Assembly: GCA_013176395.1 (NCBI GenBank)
Contig: JABMLP010000015.1
Span: forward strand, 868,001 to 932,000
Length of the DNA stretch: 64,000 nucleotides
From: Venturia oleaginea
Taxonomy: Eukaryota > Ascomycota > Dothideomycetes > Venturiales > Venturiaceae
Direction of reading: 5' to 3'
A program made the position numbers and the translations under genes. Positions 1 to 11,393 of this stretch are shown here, piece after piece. Position 1 is the stretch's first letter, and each line of letters opens with the position of its first letter. The notes under the pieces were generated by a model, which saw only the letters and a program-made list of their open reading frames with translations, was not told the DNA's origin and did not search any database.

Positions 1-760
1 GCCGTTGGGGTGGCCCCACGATACGTGATCAAGGCAGAACCGTAGTTCTGCCCAGGAAAGGTTTTTAAAGCCTGCGTGGCTTCAACCAATACGTAGCTCT
101 TTGAGCTACGTCCTGTCGATAAATCTGCCTGTAGGTTTGCCTGCCAGTTCGTATATAGCCTGTTGAATGATACCTGTTCCTGCTGCTGCTCCTTCCTCCT
201 GATACCCGAACCCGCCCCGTGACACTTCTGTCTTAGCTCTCAGAAAACTACTCGACGTGTCTTTTCTTTTCGCAAATGTCCTCGTTCACTTGAGAGCTTC
301 AGTATTGCCGCTACGAGAAAGACGGTAACGCTCGGCGTAAGAAATAGCTGGGGAATCTTAGCTGTGGCTCCTATACCGTCTACACAGACCGGGCGGTATT
401 ATACGCGTGCATGGACTATAATTGCGCCTACGAAAGCGCGTAAAAGACATTTAAAAAACTGCCAAGTGTTATATAGTCTTTCTCATAGAGGTAATGGATT
501 GAAACCCCCGATCTTAATGGCGTTTGACTTCAATGCTGGATGCTGCAAAGATTTCCAGGGGTATTTTTGCGGCAGGGTTGACAAGGATGTGGCCACTTGA
601 CACTTAAATCCCATCATACCACAGCCACAGTACTGTGGTGGCCGAGCCAACAAAAGTGGATTATCCAGCCTTATTTGCCACAAATAATGTGCGGAAGTGT
701 GTTACGAGAATCCACGTTATTTTACCCGGATACAGTCCCGTAAATTTCGTGCAAAGTTGT

Positions 761-816
761 AGACGAGCGATCAGCGCACGGCTAGATTTTATATGGGAGA
801 TCTGGAGGCAGATCAA
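761..816 (+). repeat. degenerate direct repeat, copy 1
   Basis: About 55 bp resembling 1616-1671 in the same orientation (roughly 80% by eye). Both copies contain a cacgg(c/t)(c/t)agatttt block followed by agatctggaggcagat. The spacing of 855 bp could mark the ends of an old element, but flanking similarity is lost. Confidence 0.45.
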
Positions 817-1615
817 GTAGGCCCGAAAACACTAACAATAATTGTCCAAGCTACCCTTGTCTCGTCTTCGACTTTGCACGGAATCTACGGTAGTAGGTAC
901 TATATGATGGACTGTATCTTACAAAATAAGATGTTTATAGAACGGGAGCTTCCTGCTTGGCTGAAAGTCTTAGAGGAAAGCCTCCCGCTTAGACGAGCCC
1001 TGATGAGGAGTCTTCTAAGTCTATCAAGGCCTAGAAGCGGTCGTTTATTTCTCCGAACCCACCACTTGTACGGACTCTGCATCGACCTTTCTTATCGATT
1101 TAGGTTCCAAAATTTCATCATCTCGAGGGAGAAAAAGAGAAGAAAGACTCGGAAAAGAGAGAAAGTGCCTTGCGTTTCGAGTTTGGGCCCGACCGAGCTT
1201 GCCGAGCTGGTTGAGAGGAGTACCAGGAGATGGCTTGGCATCAATGGTTCGATAACGATAACGCACGTAATTGGAATTTGGCATCAGCGTTAGAAAAGCG
1301 AACTCTGCGGACTCCGAGACTAGCCAAGATTCTAAGTACTTTGCCAGCACGTAGTACGCAATTAAAGTTACGTTTTCGCGAGCATTAATCGCCGGTGCCG
1401 GCGTCGGTTTCGGTGCACCCAACACTTTTGACGCTATTAATACTAGATTCCGATTGATACGGTGGCTCCAGATCAAGACCCTTAGGATCTTCAATAGATC
1501 TCGATAAGATTATTCCACTCGGGTCCGCCATGGTGTCCGGATCAGAAAAACGTGGATTCTGGTTGCCACTCCGGAGTATTGTGCCTACGTAACGAGAAAT
1601 AGTTATTCCGCGGCA

Positions 1616-1671
1616 GACGAGGCTTGGGGTGCACGGCCAGATTTTGTATGAGAGATCTGGAGGCAGATTAC
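1616..1671 (+). repeat. degenerate direct repeat, copy 2
   Basis: Partner of 761-816. The shared core is the agatctggaggcagat block preceded by a gcacgg..agatttt segment. Sequence beyond the core no longer aligns, so the repeat is old. Confidence 0.45.
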
Positions 1672-1800
1672 TAGCCATGTAAAGCAGTATAGAAATTTAA
1701 TACATGTTGTCGAAGCGACCCAATCTAGGGCAATACCGTCGAGACGTGGCACGAGAGGATTTACCAGAGGTACATCACAAGTTACCGTACATTCCTGCCA

Positions 1801-1893
1801 GATCCGGTCGCTGCCTTGTGCTTGTAGGTGGTCCCTTCTCCAAGCGATACATACATAGTAGACCACCTACAAGGACAGGGCAGCGACTGGATC
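1801..1893. repeat. 33-bp-arm inverted repeat (hairpin)
   Basis: Arms 1801-1833 and 1861-1893 are reverse complements at 30 of 33 positions, separated by a 27-nt loop. The stem would be strong as RNA or as extruded DNA. A tRNA B-box-like ggttcgagtcc lies about 60 bp downstream (1956-1966), but no cloverleaf forms around it. Confidence 0.6.
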
Positions 1894-2383
1894 TCACCTC
1901 CGATCACTGTGGCTGTGCTGTAGGAATCATAAATTTAGATTTAGACAGCCGGTAAGGTTCGAGTCCCAGATAAGATATTAGGATTTTCCTAGCAAAATAT
2001 CTGGGGCGCTGAGGAGTTGCTCATTAAAATATACCCATGTCTTACCTGTATAGGTATACCGTAGACTCCGCGCAAAGTTTGTACCATAGTACGCGAGGTA
2101 AGGATTCGGTAGGACATGTCTCCGTACTCAATTGCACGAACTCTGTATGAACCTTGCCAATCCTTGCCTCGCGTACAACTTCTATGGAATCGATGGAAGT
2201 CATCGATCGGCCCACTGCGGGCAAATTTTACGAAGACTCGGCTAGAAACGGGATTATGAGGAGGGTAAAGTAGTGAATGGATGACGATCCCACCATATCT
2301 ATAAGTATAGTTGTTGTATCACGCCGGTCTGAACTTTAAAATTCAATACTGTATCTCTACACATCTTTTCAAATTTTCCCATA

Positions 2384-2676
2384 ATGCGTATTTTAAGTAC
2401 AAGCTTCGCTAGTTTCCTCCTTCTCCAAGGTATTGCAGCTCAGCACTGTCACTTTGACGCGCCACCTGTAAAAGTCGGTGAAAATCGGCCAGCGCGGAAA
2501 GGTGATCCGCCACCAGGTCCAAACTGTAAAGTTTCGGATGTAGGGTTTCACAACCCTCTATCGGAGAGGATATACTTAGGCTAACTCACCATTAGTGTGT
2601 GCGAGTCTTTGCAAACCCATTTGGGCAGTGCAAATCAGCTGTTGTATCCCTCGTATATTGTCATAGAACCGATTAG
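2384..2676 (+). CDS. small secreted cysteine-containing protein
   Basis: The N-terminus (about 20 residues, MRIL...LLLQGIAA) is a clear signal peptide. The unspliced frame stops after 66 codons, but an intron at 2540-2595 is likely: GT donor, CTAAC branch site at 2581-2585 and TAG acceptor ten bases later. Exons 2384-2539 and 2596-2676 join in phase 0 to give 78 residues with five cysteines, four of them at about 22, 48, 53 and 64. A short, secreted, cysteine-bearing protein in a repeat-rich region fits a candidate effector, but I recognise no family. The donor GTAGGG is not the commonest form, so the 66-residue product remains possible. Confidence 0.45.
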
Positions 2677-3030
2677 CTAACGAGATGTGTAGTGTGGAGA
2701 AAAATTTATGCGCCCTTTTTGCTGCCAAGCAGCCTTGCATTGTTACCCTTTTCCACAACCGTAGGGAAAAGTCAGTCCTACAACCTAAATCCCTGTTACC
2801 AAGTTTACAAACTTATTGTGGCAGTATCTTATATCGGAGATTGAGCTTTAGCTCTTAAGTTCCGTAATGGCGACAGGAGACAGGAGTTGGTCATGCGGCA
2901 TGTGTATTTCCACCATCAACTCCGACGGTTAAAGGACGAGAGGAATCCAAGGATCGATGTTCAGGGCTTCAAGGCTCGCGGTGACAGCTATTCGAGTATC
3001 AAAATCGTCATCTTCCTCATTTAAGTCTGC

Positions 3031-4173
3031 CTATGCCCGATTGGGGGACTGGTACGTACCATCAATTGTGGAAGCTGTACGCTGGCGTGGAGCGGTTGAG
3101 GTTTCTAGTGGATTTGAAGACTGAATGGGCGTTGTCGTTCCAACAATGTCTTGTGATCTGCGTTTCCCTGCCTCGTTTCCCTTCTTGACCTCCATGGCCT
3201 CAGAACTAGAAAGACCATTTAACGTTCCCTTTCCATTGCCAGCAGGTTGGACGGCCTGAATCAGCCGAGCTGACAGTCTATGAGCAATCGGGTCAGGAGA
3301 AGATTTTAATGAAGGCTCGGGCTCTGGGAGAGTCACGTTACCACCAGTGGCCACCCCCGATCCACTTGAAGCAGTCTCCTGGTCGCTATCCTCCCCGTCC
3401 CCTTGGGCTTCTTTTCTTTCGTGAGACGATAGCGCCCCAATCGGCGTGAAGAGCCTGCAGTCCTGCCTGCTGCCTGGATAGGCCTTTGTTCTCCCCCGCA
3501 CCATCAGATTCTCACTGCAATTGTTATCTGCTGCATCTCCATGCTCACTTTGGCTTGGTTTCTTTTCGTCTCTCCTGCTGGTCGCTTGTGCTGTCGAGGA
3601 GTCATCTCCTTGTTGCTGGCCTTGGCCACCTTGCCTCTGTTGCTGACTCTGACCAGAAGGCTCGTTTCCGCCTGGTTGCGGGCTCTAAAATGTGGGTACT
3701 GGAATGTCGGCTTTTCATGGTAATCTCGCGAAAATCTGCCTTTGAGCATCGTCTATTGCAGCGAAATCATTCCCACAGCTGTAATTCTTGACTCGGAGAA
3801 CCAAAGTCCATAGTCGGAACGCTAAACCCAGGATGATGATGAGAAGGAGGAGAGTAATGATGGCAACGAGTGGTGTTATGTTTCCAAGGAACTGGAGTGT
3901 GGAATTTTCGGATTGAAAATAGAAGTTCAGTGAAGACGGAAAAGATGAACTGGCGGAAGTGAAGGTGGTGGTGGTGGTGCGTTTGAGAGTCATTGTGGCA
4001 GTTTTAGAGCCGATGATGGTACTCCTAATGGTTTGTGGAATGACAGTAGGTGGTATTGAAGGTGGTTTACGCCACGGATTGAACTGCTGGAAAAGTAGGG
4101 CTCCTACTGGAAAGCTTGCGCCAACCAGAGCCCCAGGTACATGGTGTGCGATCCAGTCTGGGAGCAAATTCAT
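3031..4173 (-). CDS. single-pass membrane protein, unknown function
   Basis: Two open frames join across a probable 108-nt intron (3685-3792; TTTTAG acceptor, weak GTCAAG donor) to give 344 residues. Exon 1 (4173-3793) has a Ser/Thr-rich presumed extracellular part and one strong transmembrane helix (ITPLVAIITLLLLIIILGLAF), followed by basic residues (RLW..LRVK), as expected for a cytoplasmic stop-transfer. Exon 2 (3684-3031) encodes a Gln/Ser/Pro/Glu-rich tail without a recognised domain. This layout resembles fungal cell-wall stress sensors (Mid2/WSC style) in form only; no WSC cysteines are present. The donor is non-consensus, so the join is uncertain while both exons look coding. Confidence 0.5.
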
Positions 4174-6758
4174 GCTGACAAAATGAGAGCCAAGAAGCTG
4201 TGATGGGTTCGTGTATTTTGAAGGATGTAGGAAATGGAGGACGACTTGCTCCAGAGAATATATCTATGAGGACACGCTGTTCGTAACAAAGTGCCTACTG
4301 GACAGACAAGGAAATTAACTCCAACCGACGCTTTTGCTGATTTTGAAGGAATGGAAGAAAGACTTATGTTTTGCTCTTGGCCAGTAGTAGCGTTCCGGCT
4401 GCTACAATGAGCCGGAAAGCGTAAAGGGACACACCTGTTTGACAGGAGGGATACATGACCGAAGTGCAGAAGTAGCTACGCTTGAGGCGAGTCTCTGCAA
4501 AGAAGCAGCATTGCGATGGTTGGGATGAAGTGGGATGGAGTTCTCCATTCACACCATCCTATTCGGTGTGGGTGTGACATATCAACAGAGGGGTTGGGAT
4601 CTTGGGCTGAGGGAGACCGTGTACAGGAAGGAAATGGGAAACAACTCTGACCTCAGGCATGAACATCCAATCTGCCTCTCTCTTATCTCGAGAGCAATGA
4701 AGGATGAGATCTGAACTTGCTACTCTAGCTGCCGATAACGGCAACGGCAACGGCCTCGGCCCGGATCGGATCGGGTCAAACTCCGACGTCTCTCTCACTA
4801 GGCTGCTGGCCTGAGATGCCTTGAAACTCATTCAGACATGAAGTCTTAAACTCTACGAACAGCCTTAATATACCCTACGCAGACGTAATCCACATACACC
4901 TCGAACAAACGAGCCTCCTCTCTCCTCTCTCCTCACACGGGCAGACTGCCTCATGACCTACGATTCCCCTTCGCCGAGGGCTCCTTACATACTACGGGCA
5001 AGAACATTGGGAACCGCGGAAGGGTACGGCTAGTAGAAATAAGGAGGGTGACTTTCTTCCCGAGAAGAATAGGATAAGGAACGCTCGGTTTCTACGGTCG
5101 GAGTACTACCGTATAGGAGAATAGGGTTATCTACTTTAGTAGAATAATCAATACTAGTTTCTTAGGGTTAACGGTGTCACGGAGTGACACTGAGAGTGTT
5201 ACCATGAACTGGTATACACGTGATTCTAGCGCACAAACCGAGGAATTTCTTACCTACCTCCCGATTCCTCCACTGTGCTTAGATTCTTCACGCAATGTCT
5301 TGACTCTTAGAAAGATGATACCAATGACTTCTATCACGCTCGCTCATAGCTAGTACGGCCGAACACTTGTCAACGTGCTTTGCGACTACTTCTATCACTT
5401 CCGTGACAAACGGGCAGACTTAGAGCTAGAAGAACTCTATTTTATTAAAGTACTTTTAGGGGCTATATACGGGGAGAGGGAGGAAGAACCCTATATATAT
5501 ATAAGTCCTTTACTCAGCACGTCCACATGCCCCTAGGGAGGTTCGAGGATTGAGAACTTATTCTCTCCGCGGACGAAAATGAATGCAACAACAACAACAA
5601 AATCTCACTAGACTACCACCTCGGTACCACTCACCATTCTTTACTTTTCTTTCTGTCTCTTCATATCATTCGTGTATGGAGATCAAACTAATGTCAGAAC
5701 CATCGTCACGGCATGCGGCTGTTCATAGTTCTCCTCCATAATGCAGCCACACAGCAGATACTGTGGACTTGTAAATTTCCCTTATCCTTCGCACTAGAAA
5801 GCCTTGTGGAATTGAGCATTCAGAGCTTGCCAGAGCCGAAAAGAGGTCTAGAACTACATGAAGTCTACATTCGAAACATTCGAATGATACAACTAATACT
5901 CCACAGCATCTAACCACTAGAACACAGCGCGAATCATTCGTCCAGCTACACCTCAATATCGTGCGCCCCTTTTCGAATGCGTCTCTGGCTCCTACTTGGC
6001 CTACACCAGGCTTGTGTCGTATCTCGAGATGGCATCTGGCAGCACGAAGGTAGCATTCGATTTCTCGTTTCCACTTTGTGTGGCCATGCTCGGCAGAAAA
6101 TAAGCAGCCACCAAGTTTTCCATTACTCCCAGAAGCACCACCCCAATTTCTCGCTTCGAAGAGCAGTAAAGGGGTTGCGGGTAAAGTCTCCGGCTTCACA
6201 TGCATTGCCAGAATGTACTGTACCATGCATTGACTTGACTCGGCCACGCCCTGCTACTGTATGTACTCGGACATGTATTCTTCCGGACGCCTTGCGGCCG
6301 CGCCGTGAGAACTTCGAAGTCCCTCCTATTATAATTATACAATATCACCCTCTACGCTGCATTGCTGTGTAGTTTGACTTTATCGAATACGGTCAGCGTA
6401 GTTTTAGCGGCCCTCCAAGGCAGTCGTATTATATTACTTTATCATTTTTTGTCTCATTGTTGTCTACTTGTAATTGGAATTGTCATCAAGCGCTTAATAC
6501 CATAATATTATTATCTATCTACAGAAATCCTAACTCACGGCTAGAATATACTTTCCTATACATTAATCTACTCTATCATACATTATCGAGGTCTCGGCCA
6601 TATATAACCCGATTTGACATACTAGAACATGCATAATGCATGTCATGTATACATGCGATTATTCATAGGGCAATGCAATTTAGCACTGCATGTACAGCTG
6701 GAGACTTTATCCGAAAGATATTGTCATCCTTTCCAATCTTTCAGAGGTGTCCAGGGTG
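4174..6758. other. intergenic region with possible repeat remnants
   Basis: No supported gene. The open frames here (up to 174 codons at 5723-6247, minus) lack recognisable domains and oppose one another. 4737-4756 carries a CGGCAA triplet-like motif also found in every unit of the satellite at 62.9-64 kb. 5100-5560 is rich in short palindromes (for example gtgtcac-ggagtgacac near 5176-5192) and a run of TATATA before 5510, which looks like decayed LTR or MITE sequence. 6370-6700 is AT-rich. Confidence 0.4.
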
Positions 6759-7236
6759 TCAACGAACGATTGTAGCAAGCGTTGTTGGAAGAGGCATCGG
6801 TTGTTGAATCCGAATCTTACCCGAGGGATGGTTTGATTCAACGGCGAAAAAGGTAGGAGCCGCCTTGCGGGCTTTGACGAGACAGCATGCTGGAAAATTG
6901 TGTCAGCAACTAGCATCGAGACAAGTGTCTGAGCTGGCTGTACGTACTGACTGTCCTTTCTGTGTGGACGGTCTCTGGGAAGTTCTGGCGAAGGTCGATG
7001 TGTTTATCCTCAAGGAGATAAGAGGACGATGGGAACTGATTCGATGTGTTTGAAGTCGAATTTGTGTTTGAAATTTGAACTTCGAGGCTTCGACGGACAA
7101 AAAAACCGGCTGTGTCTAAAGTAAGCAGAGAAGAGAGAATCATGGAAAGAAGATTCTGACTAGCTGTTATTTCGGTATGGGTCTTTGCTAATGCGACGAC
7201 GGCGAAGAAAAAGACGAGAGGGTAGGAGTACAACAT
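6759..7236 (-). CDS. putative small secreted protein
   Basis: The N-terminus MLYSYPLVFFFAVVALAKT is a good signal peptide. A strong intron is visible at 6890-6947: GTACGT donor, CTGAC branch and TTTTCCAG acceptor, 58 nt. Joining exons 7236-6948 and 6889-6759 keeps frame and gives 139 residues. The mature part is Ser/Thr/Asn-rich with a Cys-Cys pair formed across the junction. A further GTAAGA donor lies in exon 2, so the C-terminus may differ. No family recognised. Confidence 0.4.
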
Positions 7237-7639
7237 GACGTTCGAAATTTAGGGGAGGGATTAGAAGAAGGTGAGAAGAGTCTTATGCACAAGAGCAGAG
7301 TTCACGCCCCTCACTCCAGATATGTATCCTTGCGATAAGCAGATTGATAGCCATCCCATTTGTCTCAGCAGATGCGATTGTAAATCCAACTCGGCACATT
7401 CAACTAGGCGTCTGAACAGTCAGCCTAGAGTTACTCATCACTCCGCCACCAAGGACTTTGTGGGGAACCGACGAGTACCCGCCTGACACAGGCGGATGCG
7501 AAGCAGTCAGCAGACTTAGTATCCTGCCGCGGCGAGTTCTCCCGTCCTCGGCTATCTCGCCCTAAAAATAGGCAGGAAGGCGGTAGTAGGGGTTATTTAG
7601 TATAATAGAGGAAATATCGAGATTAAATAGTAAGATCTA

Positions 7640-7760
7640 CCTTAGAATCTAGATGTAAGTAGGGTGACTTTGACTTCTTATTTCCTAATTAGGATAGTTT
7701 TATAGGAAATTTAACTCCCGACGACCCGAACCTTAACGGGCCATACGCCGGATGCTAGAA
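7640..7760 (-). repeat. dispersed repeat, copy 1 (inverted relative to 38.4 kb)
   Basis: The reverse complement of this segment matches 38376-38490 over about 115 bp: a gcatccggcgta block, gggtcgtcggga, an internal hairpin tttccta...taggaaa, then a tatctagat block. Flanks diverge on both sides, so this is a short mobile-element remnant (solo LTR or MITE) in two copies about 31 kb apart. Confidence 0.65.
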
Positions 7761-9054
7761 TGCTTACACCTAAAAACTCTGTGGCTGGCGCAGAATCTCT
7801 AAGGGTTCCGAAAGATTCGGTCGACGACTAAATAGAGTTGTTGATCAGCTTGATGAGATGCACGAGCATGGTTGAGCCGTGTGTTGATGCACTTGGCTGG
7901 GATTGAAGGTGCCAGGTTGGGGTGCGTGCGGAGCTGAAGCTGAACGGTGGAGCAGCACCGTATTGCGGTTGGCTGCGGCTGTATCCGAAAAGGCCTTTTG
8001 ACGGAGTGTTCATGCCAGTGGCAGTGCGTTTGGATATAATTACCAGACGCGCTTTAAGCCGCGAGCTACTGGGAGAACTGCGCCGGCTATCATCGTATAA
8101 CACGCAGCCGCCGAAGACCAGCGCCTCTTGCCCATCAGAGATGATTTGGGCCAATGCATTCTTGAACCACATGGTCGACCTCGCAAAATACCACGGCATT
8201 GATGGTGAGTACACAAAAACCACGAACACGATATCACACTGGAATTGACTATCAGCCAGGCTGTACTTGAAAAATGGCAGAGCCAGATTTTGAGGGTTTG
8301 CTGGTTGTCATGGCGTCCCGCGATGCGAAGCTCGCCACTGCATGTCGAAGTACGAGAATCGGCCCAAGCACAATTATTGAGACAAATACTCCTACTCTGT
8401 ATTGTTAGTTATGCGCTGTTGTCCAAGGTTCCTCCGGGTTGAAAGTGAGAAAGGTGAAACCAAAAGGTCCACACGGTCCTACCCAACACAGGTTTCACCT
8501 CCCCCTTCCTCCTCTTTTCTCGGCCCCTCTATCACAGATGGCCATTATCTATCCGAACTCCAAGAAAGCATATCTATCGGCCTCAACAGAGTGCACAGGA
8601 TTCGGCGGCACTAACATGAGTAACTTCATCCATATCTGGCGTCTCATCCGCCATCGGGGCATAATCCGCCGACAGGATGATCCGAACTCTCAGGATAATA
8701 TATTGCGCATGACGATTGAGTTGAGGAGAGCTGTCCGGCTCCAAGGCAAAACTTGGGTTTGGGCGATGGCAAGCAAGATAAATGAGGATGTGGTTGATGG
8801 AATGGTGTTTTTGGTAGTAAGCAGATTCGCAGCAGTGTGGCTAGTTGCTCGTTTTGTTTCTGGCGTTGCATATCTAGATCATTGAGGATATAAACGCAAG
8901 TCATTCGCGAGGTATTTTGTATCAAGATTTAAATATCAAGGGTAAGAGTAAATTTGGTAATTCCTATTCTCCTTCATCAGAGCCATATTTTTCGGATATC
9001 CTTTTAGGTTCGAGCCTTCGCACAAGAAGATTACGAATTTCATTATGAGACTCT
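7761..9054. other. intergenic region, no supported gene
   Basis: Several overlapping open frames of 65-148 codons run on both strands (for example 7922-8248 plus against 7828-8229 minus). None has a recognisable domain, signal peptide or splice linkage. It includes the 3' flank of the sugar transporter gene. I see nothing else. Confidence 0.4.
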
Positions 9055-10893
9055 TTACTCATTGTCCCTGACATCGATGACAGTTGACTTGAACTTCCTA
9101 GCCGATATTTTGCGGTTGAACAAAATGTCTGATTCGCGGTATGAACGGTCTTTGAGTTCTGGCAAGCAGAAGTAGGCAATAACCCAGCAAGTGATGGCGG
9201 TTCCGCCCCAGACGTAACCGCATTTTCCAGCGAGGTTCCAGCCAGTGGGGTTCAGCATTCGCGAAGCGAGGTAGATCATGGGAATCTCAGCAACATAGTA
9301 GGCGGCACGACCGACGCCAGTGGACAACGCTCTGAGACGGACTGAAGAGGTTTCCGCAATAGCAGTGTATGTGATCGGACCCAGAGAGCCGGCATAAACG
9401 AACGAGATGATGATGCCCAGGCAGGCTTGGGCATAGTTTGTCGATGAGTTTTGAGTAATGGTGGCGCAGATACCGAGGACAATGAGGAAAGTGGCGTTTA
9501 CGGCCGTGCCCCAAAGGTAGATTGTTCGACGACCGAAGTAAGATCCTATGAACCAAGAGAGAGCATTTGCGGTAAACTGAAGGCAGGCGTTGATCAAATT
9601 GAGTTGGAAGGAGAAGTCAGTCGACATGCCAGCCTCTGCAGATTATGTTAGCCATGCTTACCAACCATTCGACGTCAAAGTATGACTTACGCTCAAAGAA
9701 GAAGGTTGCCTGGTTGGCAATCAAGTTACCAGCAAAATTCTGGGACGCGTACATGAAACAGATGATGAGTGTTCGTCTGAGATCGGTGCCCTTAAGCAGA
9801 TCGAGTAGAGAAGGATTCCCACCGTGCTTGCGCTCGATTTCAACAGTCCGTTCAACCATGGCCAGGGTCTGCTGGTCGCTCTCTACAGTACTACGCCCAA
9901 GGCGCTTCACAGACTTTGCAGCGTCCTCTCTGCGTCCATTTCGGAGCAGCCAATACGGAGACTCCGGAGCGAAGAATACTAAAATTAGGATTGGGGTCTG
10001 CAGAAGTTAGTCGATGAACGTTTCAGCCGGATGTCCTTCACATACAGGAAAGACCCATTGCAATGCGAGGGGAAGTCTCCATGCCCACTCATCGGTTCGC
10101 TTGTTGGTTTGATAGGTGACTGCAGCGACGATAATGCTGCCAATCGACCATGACATCTGGAGCGTCGCGGTGACAATGCCACGAAGCTGAATTGGAACAA
10201 TCTCGGAGGCGTAAGCAGGCGAGTTGGCTATAAATATACCCCATGGAATACCCTCGAAAGCTTGTCCTATAGTGAGTACGGCGAGCGAGTCGGCCTGCGT
10301 TTTATGTCAGCCTATTGTTCCTTGGGCTGAACCATTTCAACGCACGAAGAAAGAGATGAAAATCGTGGCGTTCATCATGATAAGACCGACGATGGTAGTC
10401 CATCGATATCCAAGGCGGTTAGTAATTGGTCCTGCGAGAAAGACACCGACAAAAGCACCGCATTGGCCAGCTTGGAAAAGAGCACTTTGCCATTTGGTCT
10501 CGATGGTATAATCTCCGTTGTGAAGCACTCCATAACGTCTCTTGAAAGCGGTAAGAGCGACAAAATTTCCGTTCAAGAACATATCAAAGGATTCCATGAC
10601 CTGGTTATCATTAGCTCTGAAATCCTCCAACAATTGTTGGAAGTAAGACGTACAATAGTGAAACAGAACAGGAATGCCCAGAAACAAGCCATAGGATGTA
10701 GCTTGACAGCCTCCCAGACACCCATGTTGTGCTCGCGATTTTCGCCATCGTAGGCACTGGCTAAAGCGTCTGGGAGATGCAAAATATCTTCGTCTGACGA
10801 ATGATGTCTCACATGGCCTTTCTCATGGTGATCCGCACTGTCGACATGGTCGACGTCGCCGCCAGCAGTTTTCGAATCGAGGAAACCCGACAT
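9055..10893 (-). CDS. MFS alpha-glucoside (maltose-type) permease
   Basis: Five exons (10893-10654, 10600-10346, 10294-10046, 9997-9691, 9635-9055) join in frame through four introns of 48-55 nt (donors GTACGT, GTGCGT, GTATGT, GTAAGT; all AG acceptors) to give 543 residues, the usual size of fungal maltose/alpha-glucoside:H+ symporters. Diagnostic signatures: an MESFD block opening TM1, NRLGYRW in the first cytoplasmic loop, GIPWG, PESPYWLLRNGR before the central loop, NFAGN, YFGRR, and a PELKDRSYRE sugar-porter tail followed by the ARKFKST motif. It would import alpha-glucosides across the plasma membrane. Start chosen at MSGFLDSK; an ATG two codons upstream is also possible. A TATATAG box lies about 100 bp upstream, and three SYGGRG (CreA-type) hexamers lie 220-500 bp upstream. 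Confidence 0.93.
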
Positions 10894-11112
10894 TTTCATA
10901 GACGGTTTATTGTCTGTTGATGGCCAGAGAGAGATAGATCACTGCGCACAACGAAAAAAACCTGGGTGGGACTTGTGGGAGCGAGGATTATATAGTAGTA
11001 GTTGATCGCCCACCCCAGTCCTTAGTTACATGCCTGACCGTACTCCGAAGCTGTCTCCACACTCGGGCGGCATTTTCGCCTTTGCATTTCAAGCGTCTCT
11101 CACCAGTCAGTA

Positions 11113-11393
11113 GCGGGGTTGTTGGAAGGCCACCCCATCATCCAGATTTCGGATAGCGCCATCCCATAGGCCGGCGAGATGGCCGGCGTCGTCTCGCTGG
11201 GAGGCTCAAGCGCTGGACTTACACGCCATGAAGATGCATTACCCAAGCGACTTCCAACGCAGAGGCCTATGTGGTGGGGAGCTCGGGGTATAGTTTCCCA
11301 TGGGGTCCCCGCGATGATGCTCAACGCTTTTCTTTTGGGGATACCTGCCTAACAAGGTGAGGTTAGAAGATCACCTCCGCTCGTGATCTGGGG
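11113..11393 (+). promoter_or_regulatory. possible CreA (carbon repressor) sites upstream of the permease
   Basis: Three matches to the fungal CreA consensus SYGGRG are seen at 11113-11118 (GCGGGG), 11274-11279 (GTGGGG) and 11388-11393 (CTGGGG), 220-500 bp before the permease start. Such hexamers are common by chance. The call rests on their clustering and on the known glucose repression of alpha-glucoside permeases. Confidence 0.25.

Larger units (their letters stand above)
1..2383. other. gene-poor decayed region
   Basis: I see no convincing gene here. The longest open frames (up to 166 codons) overlap each other on both strands, have low-complexity or unrecognisable translations and no linked splice sites. 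The region does contain a pair of degenerate direct repeats and a hairpin (listed separately), which suggests decayed transposon sequence. Confidence 0.5.

Noticed and set aside
1903..1977. tRNA gene suggested by ggttcgagtcc and an A-box-like tggctgtgctgtagg
   Set aside because: The acceptor and T stems do not pair (only 3 of 7 acceptor pairs), so no cloverleaf forms.
5723..6247. 174-residue minus-strand ORF
   Set aside because: No recognisable motif, opposed by similar-length frames on the other strand, no introns or signal peptide.
11100..11324. 74-residue minus ORF upstream of the sugar permease
   Set aside because: Lies in the promoter region, Pro-rich, no support; high GC explains the open frame.
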